Assembly (NCBI GenBank): GCA_003996215.1
Contig: QJPP01001944.1
Location: forward strand, 124,001-188,000
DNA: 64,000 nucleotides
From: Jaltomata sinuosa
Taxonomy: Eukaryota > Streptophyta > Magnoliopsida > Solanales > Solanaceae
Reading direction: 5' to 3'
In this document: piece by piece, positions 22,766 to 33,752 of the stretch
Layout of the letters: each line of letters opens with the position of its first letter
Numbering within the stretch: the stretch's first letter is position 1
Notes under the pieces: generated by a model
What the model was told of the DNA's origin: nothing
Database searches by the model: none
What the model saw: only the letters and a program-made list of their open reading frames with translations
Position numbers and translations under genes: made by a program

Positions 22766-23111
22766 AGATAAAAAGTCATAAAGTACCCCAAATTGGTCCA
22801 TTTTATAACACACTCAATTTCCTGATATTTTGAAATAACCCCTTCACGTCAACCTCGATATCGGGAGTTCTACTTACCCGAATTCGATTCTGAAAAGTCC
22901 CCGGGACTCCTTTATGTCTTAGCTAAATAGAAAACTATCTCAAATCAAGACACTTTACCCAATCCTTACCCAGATTACGCTAGACCATACCTCGCTCCAA
23001 AATCAGCCGAGACTAGCCTAGCCCAGAATTTTCAACTCCCAAACCCAGAAGTTTTCTGAATCGAAACTTAGCACAAAAAGTTTACCCTTAATGACAAACT
23101 CGATCGTTACA

Positions 23112-23415
23112 ACAGATACCAATTTACCCATCGTTCATCCCCGAATGATTCAACCCAAAATTACAGAAATAAGGAAAGGGAAGTGTAGTACCTGAATCCT
23201 CAAATAAGTGAGGGTACTTGTCCCTCATGTCCTTCTCAATTTCCCAAGTGGCTTCCTCAACCGGATGATGCTTCTATTGAACCTTTACCATGCTGATCAC
23301 CTTTGTCCTCAATTTGCATACATACTGATAAGAATCACAATTGGTTCCTCTTCATAGCGCAGATCCTTATCCAATAACACCTCATCCCACTTGATGATGT
23401 AGTCCTCATCCCCTA
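23112..23415 (-). pseudogene. Chromovirus pol 3' end (chromodomain region)
   Basis: The minus strand reads DEDYIIKWDEVLLDKDL, then after a frameshift KVISMVKVQ, PVEEATWEIEKDM and DKYPHLFE. This is the integrase tail and chromodomain of a Tekay-like chromovirus, closely matching 56890-57130. Upstream pol, protease and gag are absent: the sequence switches at about 23411-23420 into the 5' leader of another family. Confidence 0.85.
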
Positions 23416-23450
23416 TGCGTCTTTCAGACACCCTAGGACTCTTAAACCTG

Positions 23451-23464
23451 ATGCTCTGATACAA
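23451..23464 (-). other. tRNA-Met primer binding site, imperfect
   Basis: The minus strand reads TTGTATCAGAGCAT beside the LTR end. The usual plant initiator-tRNA site is TGGTATCAGAGC, so one mismatch. The following leader (TTTAAGAGTCCTAGGGTGTC, minus strand) runs to about 23421. Confidence 0.75.
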
Positions 23465-23468
23465 TGTT

Positions 23469-25989
23469 TGTCACACCCCGAGTCTTACCCCTGGACATAA
23501 CATGGGACCCAAGATCATAAGTGATCTCAAGATAACCCTCTGGCATTAGCATGACTTAAAAACTGAACAAAACATAATAACGGAAGCTTAACTGAAGTAA
23601 TGAGCAACTCAACCTGTTTATATAAGTAAAAGTCTAAGGATGAAAATCTGAATGCAGCTGAATGTCTGACTCTATGTATGAAAGTCTCTACTACTGGCGA
23701 GTTGCTGGGTCAAGCCCCCCAGCTAACTCTAAATACTGAAATGAAACTAAACTTTAAGTCCTCAAAGGAGGAGGACTCACCAAGATGACTGGATGTGCTG
23801 CTGATCTACTAGCCATGGACTGGGGAGCGGGCTACAGAATCTACATCATAATAGGATGCAGCACAAAGAAGTATGAGGTCAGCACTATGGAATGTACTGA
23901 GTATGTGAGATATGCATAATCATGATAAAAATATACTTAAAATATACTTGAAATGAGTTCGTGTATGTAGAGATATAGCATAAGAAAATATCAAGATATA
24001 AGGCATAAAACATGAAATAAAGTCAGGATTCAAAGTAGAGTATCATATAACTTATTAGCTTGAAAATAAACATGCGAGAGTTTCTCTTAACCGACATTAA
24101 ATAATGCTGAGCTACATGGAGTCTAGTGTCATGCCCCCTACTGAAAAAGGCTGTCCTAACTGGGCAAAGTTAGAACCATGTCATACCAGGATCCTGTCAT
24201 AAGCCACAGAAGGCACCTACGGTGGCACGCAGTTCTGGGACTAAGGGTACTCTCACCCGGTCCAACTCTATGCTAAATATTACTCCTAAAATATAAATAT
24301 ATATAGCATGAGGCTCACATACATGTGACATATCTAGATGTCAAAACTTGTTCATAAACATGTTCATATCCTGGATCTTCATACTACTCACGAACCTTAG
24401 TTTTAGAAAGTGATTCATGAGCATTGATGGTACATCGGGTGTCTTGTCTTGCATAATAGTTCATAACTTAGAGATTTGCATGACACTAGTTCAATTTTAT
24501 AATAACATAGATTTTTATAGAACATAGGAACTAGGCATGCACTTGCTTGAAAAATTCATGAGAATACATGTTATCAATTTCTTATTTTTTCTTAAATCAA
24601 ACCATGCATGTAGGATTTACCATAATTAGCCTTCAAATCAAAATAGGAGTTCATATGTAAAAACCCATGCAAAATAATGTAATTTAGTAGCAATTTCATA
24701 ATAAAATCATGAGAAGGCAATTTATAGCAAAACTCATAAGAATTGGGTAAGAACCCTAATTTGAAAGTTCATGAAATTCAAAATAGGAATTTGGGGTTTT
24801 GGGCACAAGGGTGAAAGGAACCCATTGTTAAATACCCACACAGCTTGATTGAAGCTAACTCACTTGAAATTGAAAAGAAGAGGAGGCTTGAACTTGGAGC
24901 TTGTGACTTGGAGCTTGAAACCCTAACTTGAAGCTTGAGAAGATGGAACTCCTTTTCTTCTTTTGGAATTGTTGATTGAAAGAATGGGAGAGAACTTAGG
25001 CCAAGTGGGAATAAAAATCCTCTTAGATAGACTTAAAATGACTTAGTATAGGAGTTAAAAGAGTAAAAAATTATAAAAATACCCCTGGACTTGAACTTGG
25101 AAAAAGCTGGAAAAAGTCAGCTTTAGAGACCACGAGTCAGTCCACGATCCGTCATCCTAAAGGATGAGCCGTCAACTAATCCGTGGTTTCAAATGCCACT
25201 TCTAGGGGTCTACTAGAACTCAACACCATGAGTCACTCTACGGTACGTGGTTCAGGACGACGGACCGTCCTGTGACTCGTGGTTCCGATTTTAGGATATG
25301 ACGATCCTCTGATCCTTAGGGATTACGAGTGGAAGAACGGGTCGTGGAATAGGTTGATGAGTCATCAACCCACTCATAGATTTAGAGGACTTGGTACCTC
25401 TCTGAAGGTGATTCCACAGGTTACAGGATGGACCGTCATTCAAAACGATGACCCATCAAGTCATTCGTAGAAACTGGGTAGAAAAACTGAATTTTGACAA
25501 ACCACGAGTCACTTTACTGACCGTGGTTTTGGTCTACAGGTCGTGAACCAATCAGTGGTTTTGAAGATGAAAATTTTAAGGTTCAGGTCAGAAATCAAGA
25601 GTCACAGTACGGACCGTGGTTCAGAACCACGGTTCGTCATCCCTGTCCGTAGTTACTGACAGTGCTGCAGTAAATTATCCATAACTTTTTACTTCAGACT
25701 CGGATTAATGCGCGGTCAGTGGCGTTGGAAAGAAGACTCAAAAATCTTTAATTTGGTGAGTACTAGGCTACCTAACTCTATATATTTTAGGAGTAATTAT
25801 CAATTGAAGTTGATCTTAATTTAGTCTTACATGAAAACTTACTTGGGTGAGGTGCTTGCAACTTAACTTGATGATAGGAGTTTCTTATGAATATGATTCG
25901 CATCCAAGGCACTCACCACACTAGGGAAATGATAATTACACTCATGAAAAAAGGTTCAGATATTAGCTTAGGATTTTTGGGGTGTTACA
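23469..25989 (-). repeat. 5' LTR of a second Gypsy family, minus strand
   Basis: 2521 bp, minus-strand TGTAACACCCC at 25989 to GGTGTGACA at 23469. It is the same family as the solo LTR at 36993-39634. It is followed by a primer site and leader but no gag, because the internal region is lost at the 23411-23420 junction. The flanking five bases on the right are CGGGA; the other side has no partner. Confidence 0.85.
25130..25660. repeat. CCACGG/CCGTGG palindrome island
   Basis: Repeated ACCACGAGTC, CACGGACCGTGG-like, ACGGACCGTC and TCGTGGTT motifs over about 500 bases of the LTR. Confidence 0.7.
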
Positions 25990-26827
25990 CGGGATGTCAA
26001 GTGTAAGGAGCCTTGGGGGTTGAATACGCAGAACTCACAGGTAGTCTATTGTTTGGCTAAGGTCTATGGGTCAAGGTGGTTGACTTAGGATCTTAAATTG
26101 AGTAAATGCTAACATGAATAGTTAGTAATTTTATTACGGAATTGAAACTGGCAAGGTATTTCTAGTGTCTATCAAGATGGGCAGGCTTAGGGAGTCTTAG
26201 TGTTATAAGGGGTCAGGTTATGATCGGGATACAAGGGTAGAATACCTGCTAATGGTGGAGTTGACAGCGGAATGAGATAGGGAGACTGGGAAAGAATGTA
26301 TAACGTTCATGGATGATTTACCTGGGTAGTAAGGATTGTTGATAAGGGACTGGATTTTGTAACTTCATATTGCATATTTCTTTTGAATTTTTACATGATA
26401 TTATGTGGTGGATTTAGGTTGATCGATAATGCCTACCAGTACGTGTTGTTTGTACTGATACTACTCTTGCTATACCTTTTGGGTATAATATGGTTGCAAG
26501 ATCAGTTGTTGTTACTCAGGTGATGCGGATAGCAGTCTCCAGCAGCTTGTACTCACCTTTTTTCTATGGTGGGAGGTGTGTCTTATTTTACTTGTATTTC
26601 TTCTTAGAGCTCTTGTACCTGTTTAGACTAGTTCCTAAGGAGGGTTTTATTTAAACTTTCTAATAGATTTCACTGCTCAAAGTTTTTGTGACTGTTTTTA
26701 AATATTAAAGGTAATTTTCATGTTTCTTATTTATTTCTGCAGGCCCATTTTAAATGGGGTGGTAAGGGTTCTCCTATCTAGGTGCTTAGAGTAGGTGCTC
26801 GCACGGTCCGGTAGTTGGATCGTGACA
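25990..26827 (+). repeat. 3' part of a plus-strand Gypsy LTR
   Basis: It matches the last 900 bases of the solo LTR ending at 12303. Shared landmarks are GCCTACCAGTA, TACTCTTGCTATACCTTTT, GGTTCTCCTATCTAGG and the end GGTAGTTGGATCGTGACA. Its 5' part is missing, cut where the minus-strand LTR begins. Confidence 0.8.
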
Positions 26828-27445
26828 AGAGGTTGTTATCAACGAATATTGATCAAAGTCAACACTAGGCAGAATTTCTAACTTTTCAACCAACGACTCA
26901 AAATACATTTGAATTTCTCGAGATTTGAACCAACAGTGTTTCTAGCCCAAAAATGGAATTTCGGAGCTAACAAAACTGACAGAATTCTTATACGATGCTT
27001 AAAGCTCTGAATGCTGACCAAAATCAACCATATCAACTTCAAAACCTTTCAAAATAAAAATATCATATAAAACTCAATCGAACACCTCAAAAATTGTGTC
27101 ACCCACTCTCGTAAACCTTAAATACCATAGTACAAGTATGCAAAAGAGTAAAATAATTAAAACGCATAAAAATTTAAAAATCACAATGAGAATTATTACA
27201 AATGCTCCATCTGCTGCTACCGAAAAAGATTGAAGAGAAATAGGTTTCTCTAATTCTTAAAACCTAAAGAAGGAGTGTTATAATGAAAACTATTTTCAAT
27301 TTTTTTTGATCAATTAGGCTTGTGGCATTTTAAGTTATTTTATATGTGTTGGTTGAATTAAGAAATTGGGCTTCAGTAGCCTTCTTCTTATTTTTTTAAA
27401 TACGAAAGACTTGTGCTTAGAGCCTATTTTAATAATTGTTTTAGT
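26828..27445. other. Unassigned, partly LTR-like sequence
   Basis: No ORF. Around 26940-27000 the text CGGAGCTAACAAAACTGACAG resembles the minus strand of the Tekay LTR near 33050, so a decayed LTR fragment is likely. From 27300 it is AT-rich and unassigned. Confidence 0.35.
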
Positions 27446-27869
27446 GGGACAAGGACATAAATGACTAGTCGGCTGAAATAAATTTCAGCAAATAGCCAAG
27501 GGATTAAAAATCTCACTTTCTAGCCAATTCGCGAGCGCTAGAGTCGCTATACATATTCTATACAACAATGATACAATTTCTATACACATTCGATATACAA
27601 TAATTATACAGTTTCTATATACATTCTATACATATACATATTATGTACAATAATTATACAGTTTCTATACATATCTTATACAGTTTCTATAGAAATCTTA
27701 TACAGATGCATATCCTATACAATAATTATACAGGTTTGATACATATTCTATACATGGCCAGCGCATGAAATTTAAATAGCCGAGTGGCTATATAATGACA
27801 TTATTTTGAAAGGCTATTTTTGGTAGAATTACTTTGAACGAGTGGCCATGCCATGTCCTTTTTCCAGGG
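27446..27869. mobile_element. TIR-bounded module with TATACA array (putative MITE)
   Basis: It begins GGGACAAGGACAT and ends ATGTCCTTTTTCCAGGG, imperfect inverted termini. Inside, 27545-27765 is a degenerate TATACA-rich array. No TSD could be assigned with confidence, so the superfamily is unknown. Confidence 0.5.
27545..27765. repeat. TATACA-rich degenerate tandem array
   Basis: Irregular units around ATACAATAATTATACAGTTT and CTATACATATTCTATAC repeat at about 30-35 bases. Confidence 0.7.
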
Positions 27870-28826
27870 ATAAGGACAAAAACAACACTTCACTTGAAAT
27901 AATTAATATTAAATGGCCCAGAAATTTTAATGCCTATTTATAGTCTTTTGCCTTTAGAGTTTCGCTGTTTCTCCATTTTTAGCTCCTTTTTCTTCTTTTT
28001 TTTCTTTATTTTTTTTCAAAAACTTTTAATGCAACTATTTTTAGAAAAAAAAAATCAATGCTCTTCTTTTTCACTATTTTTTTTGCTGCTCTTTTATTTA
28101 TTTTTTAAAAATATCAGCTCTTAATTTCTATTTTTTAAAAAAATTGCTCTTTTTTTAAAAAAATTACTCTTTTATTTTTTAAATAATTAAATATGATTTT
28201 GTAGGTTTTTTTTACTCAATAAGGTGGATATAGTCAATGATACAATTTTATACAACAATGATACATTTTCTATACACATTCTATACAGATACATATTCTA
28301 TACAATAATGATACACTATCTATACACATCATATGCAGATACACATTCTATACAATAATTATACAGTTTTGATACACATTTTATACAATAATTATATAAT
28401 TTTTGTACATATCTTATACAATTTCTATATAAATCTTATACAAATACGTATTTTATACAACAACTATAGAGTTTTTATATAATTGTATTTGCCTGTTAAA
28501 AAAATTTATTGTTAAAAAAAAATAATGATACATTTTCTATATGCGTCCTATAAAATATACATATTATATACGATAATTATACAATTTTTATACAATTGTA
28601 TTTAATTATTTAGAAAAAACCAATTTTTTAGCCAAAAAAATGCAACAAAAAAAAACATAAATCAAAATATTTAAAAAGTGGGCCGAAATGGCCAAAATAT
28701 CCCAAAATTGAAAATGACTATTTGTGAAAATTAAAATAACGGACTGGCCATTTCATGGGCTAAATTTAAAAACACTAATTTGAATGGTATTTGTTTGTCA
28801 TAATGAACAGCCCATGTCCTTTTCCC
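27867..28826. mobile_element. Second TIR-bounded module with TATACA array (putative MITE)
   Basis: It begins GGGATAAGGACAAAA and ends CATGTCCTTTTCCC. The right flank (AATGGTATTTG, GCCCATGTCC) parallels the right flank of the first module. It includes T-rich and A-rich stretches and the array at 28235-28600. Confidence 0.45.
28235..28600. repeat. TATACA-rich degenerate tandem array, second block
   Basis: Same units as the first block, more decayed towards 28500. Confidence 0.65.
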
Positions 28827-29059
28827 TAAAAAAATTATCACAACTTTGAAGATGGGCTAAGGCCCATTTCAAATTACTATGTAATTATTTTGGGCTAATG
28901 GCCTAACTAAGGTTCTGATTTTTTTAATAAGTTTCAGATTATCAAATTTAGTCATATGGACTTAACTTTAAAAATATAAATTTAATATTTATAATTAAAA
29001 AAGTCATAATTATTTTATCATCCCAATTGCTTGAAATTTGTTATTTTGTTGAGTATGTT
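28827..29059. other. AT-rich spacer
   Basis: Nothing recognisable beyond AT-rich intergenic sequence. Confidence 0.5.
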
Positions 29060-29635
29060 TGTATGAAATGTTAATTAGTTTAACATTAAATGTATTTTCT
29101 ATTTTGTTTAGCATGTTTAAAAATATTAATTTTTTAATATTAATTTTTTTAAGTATTCAACATGCATGAAATATTAATTAGTTTAATATTAAAATTATTT
29201 GCTATTTTATTTAACATGCTTAAAATGTTATTAGTTTAACATTAAATTTTATGATGATGTGATCAACATACATATAATGTTAATTAGTTTAATATTAAAT
29301 TTATTTACTATTTAGTTAGCATGCTTAAAATGTTAATTTTTCTAATATTAATTATTTTTTGATATGATTCAAAATGCATGAAATGATGTTAAATAGTTTA
29401 ACATATTTTATATCAATTTTTCATGAAATAAATATTAACAAGTTTAATATTATTTAATTTAAATTGGTAAAATATTAATAAGTTTAACATTAAAATTTTC
29501 ATATAAATTTTTTTAGCATGTAATAAATATTTATTAGTTGGAAATTAATTTTATTGGCATGTAATAAATGTTTATTAGTTAAACATTAATTTTATTGGCA
29601 TGTTTATAAAAGTTAATTTGTTTAACTAATGATTC
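29060..29635. repeat. AT-rich tandem array, about 53-bp units shortening to about 41
   Basis: About eleven degenerate units built on AATGTTAATTAGTTTAACAT, then AAATTTATTTGCTATTT and TTAGCATG. Most units end in GCATG. The last two or three are shorter (about 41 bp). It lies just upstream of the Copia gag. Confidence 0.75.
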
Positions 29636-29911
29636 ATATGGGAACAAAAAATTATATAATGGATAAAAATATTGTCTTAAATATGATTAAGACGCTTAAC
29701 TAAGTAATTGACTAGGTTAATCTTCATAATATTTTAATTCTTGAATGATAAGCAGGAGAATAGTAAACTCTTGACTCTATAATTAATATATGAGTTTATT
29801 ATCCTACTCAATTGGTGTATAGTGTCACAATATGTATGAATGTTGAACATAGAATTTTGTGTGATATTTCTTTTAAATGATTCTCATTGCATTTTTTTAT
29901 TTTGTTAAAGA
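29636..29911. other. Leader-like AT-rich sequence before Copia gag
   Basis: No ORF. A 5' LTR and a TGGTATCAGAGC-type primer site were expected here and not found, so the Copia 5' end is lost or unrecognisable. Confidence 0.45.
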
Positions 29912-32837
29912 ATGACTGCTGCTTCAAAAAATATTATTGTTGAACTCAACAAAGTGTTGAAACTCAACAATGACAATTATGAGACTTGGAGCTTGAAAGT
30001 TTAGTATGTGCTAGCAAAGCAAAAGGCTCTCAAGGCTATTAATCACGTACTAAATGAGTCTGGAGATGAAAATACGGTTCAACATAAGCATGATCGTGAA
30101 GCTTATTATGCTTGAAGAAAAAAGACTTTACTGCTCACATTACATTGCTAAGCACCTTGAATGATGACATTCTAAGGGAGTTCAAGGATCACCAAAGGGC
30201 TATGAAACTTTGGAATGCTTTGAAGAACATATTTAGTACTTGTTTTACAGCAAAGCTAAGATTCCTCATGATTAAATTTGATTTCTACAAAAAATGCTCA
30301 AAACATTTAATGAGAACACATCTACGGCAAATGACAAATATAATCAAGAGAGTTGAAAGATGTCAATCATGTGTTGACTGACGAACAACAAATTCAAGCA
30401 GTAATACACTCTTTACCTAGTTCTTGGGATCATATGAAAATGCATTTGACCCATAATCAACTGATCACAACTCTGAAAGATGTTTGGAGGCATATTATTA
30501 TTAAGTTAGAGGAGGAATGACTTAAGGCTGCAAAGCCAATAGCTTAATTGTACAGGACAACAACCTCTAAGTTCAAGAGTGAAAAAAAGAGAGGGTCTTC
30601 TCAGCTTCAGCCAGCCAGCCTGCTAAAAAAATAAAGACCAAAAAAGGCTAGAATAAGCGTCCCAAACATGTAAATATTACAAAAATAAAATACTTTAATT
30701 GTGGCAAGAAGGGTCATTATGGCAGAGATTGCTCTAAGCCTTCAAGAAAAGTATTTCATAAAATTTGAATTAGTGAACTTTGTGTTTCTAGTTCTGTTTT
30801 ACTAACTGAAACTAATTCTTTGTGGATTGTAGTCTCAAGAGTAGTGGACCACATAGCATGAGAGTGTACTACCTTTATTGAATTTTGACGAGTTTCACAT
30901 GGAGCAAAGTGGATATATGTGATCAACAACAATAAAATTATTATTGAAGAAATCAACATATGCAAGTTAGTCCTGCGTGGCGATCGAGATCTAATACTAC
31001 ATGATATTCTCTATACATCAATGATTCGCCAAAATATTATTTCATTCTCTGTTTTACTTAAGATATGATTTATTATTTCATCACAATATTATCAAGTTGA
31101 CTTTTACATCAATTTTATTTGATTTTGGTTATGTGACTGGAGGTTTAATTATTATGAATTTAAATTTTGATTTATTTTTAATAATACTGTCAATTTTTTG
31201 ATATTTTTTTCTTCAAATAAATATGATTGTGATGTAAATATATGGCATGCTACACTTGATCATATCCTCCAACAAAAAATACAACGACTAGCAAAATAAA
31301 ATTTACTTACCGACATTGAATGTGTAAAATTATCCACTTGTAAAAATTGTCTAACTGAAAAATTATCAAAAAAATATTTTCGTAAAGTGATTAGAGCTGA
31401 ATATCCTTTACGATTAGTCCATTCAAACATTTATGGTCCTATGAATGTTAGGACAAGGCATGAAGCAAGTTATTTTATTATATTTATTGATAATTTTACC
31501 TGTTTCAGTTGTGTCTATTTAATTTTTCACAAATTTAAAGCAATAATTTATTTCAAATACTATATGAGCTTAGTGAAAAATCAATTAGATAAAAAAATAA
31601 AATCTCTTTGAACTAACTGTGGTCGAGAAAACTTATCGATTTAATTTAATGGATTATGTGATGAAAAAAATAGTTCATCAGTTGACTATTTCAAATACTC
31701 CATAAAAATGATATTGCATAGAGAAGAAATAGAACACTCCTAAAAATGCTTAGGTCAATGATAGCACAAGCCAGCCTCTCAATTAACTTTTAGGGTGATA
31801 CTTTGTTTACTGTCAGCTATGTACTTAATTGAGTGCCTACAAAATCAGTTGCAACCACTCCATATGAGTTATGAACTGGAAGGCATCCCGATTCGAGTGT
31901 ACTAAGACCTTGAGATTATGCTTTCTATACACATGATTTCTCACAAATATGATAAGTTAGGCCAGAGAGCAAAGAAAAGTATCTTTATAAGGTACTAAGA
32001 AACCTCTAAAAGTTTTGTATTTATAAGTGAATAGAACTGTGGGAGTGTAACTGAATTTGAATCACGAGATGTCACATTCTTAAAAAATAAATTTTCTAAG
32101 AAGAGAAAGATAGGTCAAGACTTGTCCTTATTTGAGACAAGAAATCTTGACGTACAAGGATCACTTAATTCGAGTGAAAGTATTTTAGTAGATGATGATT
32201 TAGTTTCTCATCACCAGCCTCTTTCATCATCAAATGCGAATGAAAGTAATCGTTCTACTTAATGGGAGTGATCAAACGAATTTTGTTCTAAGTGACAGCG
32301 AGATGGTCATTGATCTTATTTCAAATGGGAGAAGAATGAATGTTCTTAATTCGAGTGGAAGAAATATTGATCTAAATGAGAAATGATAAATCATAAATTA
32401 GACGTGATTCTTAAAAGTGATAAACTATTTATAATGCTCCTACAAAATGAAAACGAGTCTAAAAATATAAAAGAGGATCTCTCATATCCTTTTAAAGGAT
32501 AAATGGACAAAAGCATTGCAAGATGAATTAGAGTCTATGAGAGTTAACAAAGTTTGGGAATCAGTTGACCTCCCTAAGGGATGCAAAGCAATTGAGAGAA
32601 AATAAGTTTTCAAAATTAAGCTCATGGTTGATGGCACATTTAAGAGATATAAAGCTTGACTAGTAGTGAAAGAGTATACATAGCAGAAAGGAATAGACTA
32701 GAAGAAACTTTCTCGCCTACTGTATGATTTACCTCTACTCACTTAGTTCTAGCTATAGTTGCAAGCTTGGATCTTGAATTATATCACATGGATGTAAAGT
32801 TTGTCTTTCTCAATGAAAAAATAGATGAAATTTGTTA
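29912..32837 (+). pseudogene. Decayed Ty1/Copia gag-pol, 5' part
   Basis: The gag starts at ATG 29912 (landmarks LNNDNYETWSLKV, LREFKDHQRAMKLWNALKN). A complete CCHC zinc knuckle (CGKKGHYGRDC) lies at about 30691-30723. The protease region and GAG-pre-integrase (IWHATLDH, about 31235) follow, then integrase (FIDNFTCFS, about 31480) and the start of reverse transcriptase (DKWTKALQDELESM, about 32500; KGCKAIERK). There are many stops and frameshifts. The RT is cut at 32837 by the chromovirus and resumes at 47849. Confidence 0.85.
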
Positions 32838-33524
32838 TGATGACCCTTCTGGTCATCTTTGTATTTACGCATTCATTGTACTGTTAGAGTATTTCTATAG
32901 TGGCCCCAAGTCATTTATAGCTTGTTGGGACCGGTAGTTCGGTAACCTGGTCGTTCGTTTGGTTGTTTTGCCCTTTTTTCCTATTTTAGAGCTTTAACTT
33001 TAAATATCATTGACTTTAGTCAATATTCTTACCTAACATGCTCGGAATTGAATTCTGATAGTTCCGTTAGCTCTGTAGTATTGAATTTGTTCTAGTTGGA
33101 CCTTCAGTTGAGGCCTGAGAACTTATGGTGTGGGTTTTGTGTGGTTTTCTCTATTTTCAGGCCATTTAGAGTTGAAAGTGTAACTTTGGGTGACTTTCGA
33201 TAATTGAAGTGTCAGATTTGAAATCCAATAATTCCATCAGCTCTGGAATGATGAGTTTCGGTTGGAAAGGTGGTTGGTTTGGGTTTCGGGTATGCCGAAC
33301 TTATTTTAAGCCTTTGGGTTCCTTTTTGTTAGTGTTGACTTGGGTCAATATTTCTCCAAAATGACATCGTATGGAAGTTTCATCGATTTCGTTGAGTCTG
33401 GAACGTCATTTCCACTCTGTTAGCATTATTAGTTTCTGGATATCGGTTTCTGATTGTGCCCGGAATTCCCCATCGAGTTTTAGAAAGTTGTATACTTTTT
33501 CCTGTTGCAGGTGCAGGCATCAAG

Positions 33525-33715
33525 CCTCTATCGCAATTGCGAGCCTCACCCTTCGCGACCATGATGAAGTGCTTGGCACCATGTTCTTCACGATCGCTTG
33601 ATCGCCGGTCACGATCGCGATAGAGTTCCTCCTTCTCTGCTATTCACAACCGCGTGGCTAGCCTTCACGATCGTGATAGCCTAGCCATCATGGTCCTCGC
33701 GACCGCGAGGGGTAC
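33525..33715. repeat. CGCGATCGCG palindrome island
   Basis: Repeated GATCGCGA, CGCGACC, TCACGATCG and related motifs on both strands in a CpG-rich block, ending about 30 bases before the TATA box. Confidence 0.8.
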
Positions 33716-33745
33716 TTTGAGATATCGATGAAGGACCCCTGGCAG

Positions 33746-33752
33746 TATAAAA
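33746..33752 (+). promoter_or_regulatory. TATA box of Tekay-like 5' LTR
   Basis: GCAGTATAAAACTTTTT, conserved at the same place in both LTRs. Confidence 0.7.

Larger units (their letters stand above)
16573..23111 (-). mobile_element. 3' LTR of a minus-strand chromovirus, split by a nested element
   Basis: On the minus strand the LTR starts TGTAACGATC at 23111 and ends GGTCGTGACA at 16573. It is made of 21178-23111 plus 16573-16833, about 2.2 kb. It matches the 2.2-kb LTRs at 49790 and 57194 in order: TGTAA start, CTATAG palindrome island, minisatellite with GGTACC, and GTGACA end. The end of the matching pol gene adjoins it at 23112. It was interrupted by the 4.34-kb element at 16834-21172. 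Confidence 0.85.

Noticed and set aside
29912..32837. Possibility that the Copia or chromovirus pol genes are active or are endogenous pararetroviruses
   Set aside because: Domain order (integrase before RT in Copia; RT-RH-integrase-chromodomain with LTRs in the others) fits LTR retrotransposons. Numerous stops exclude activity, and no movement or coat protein is present.
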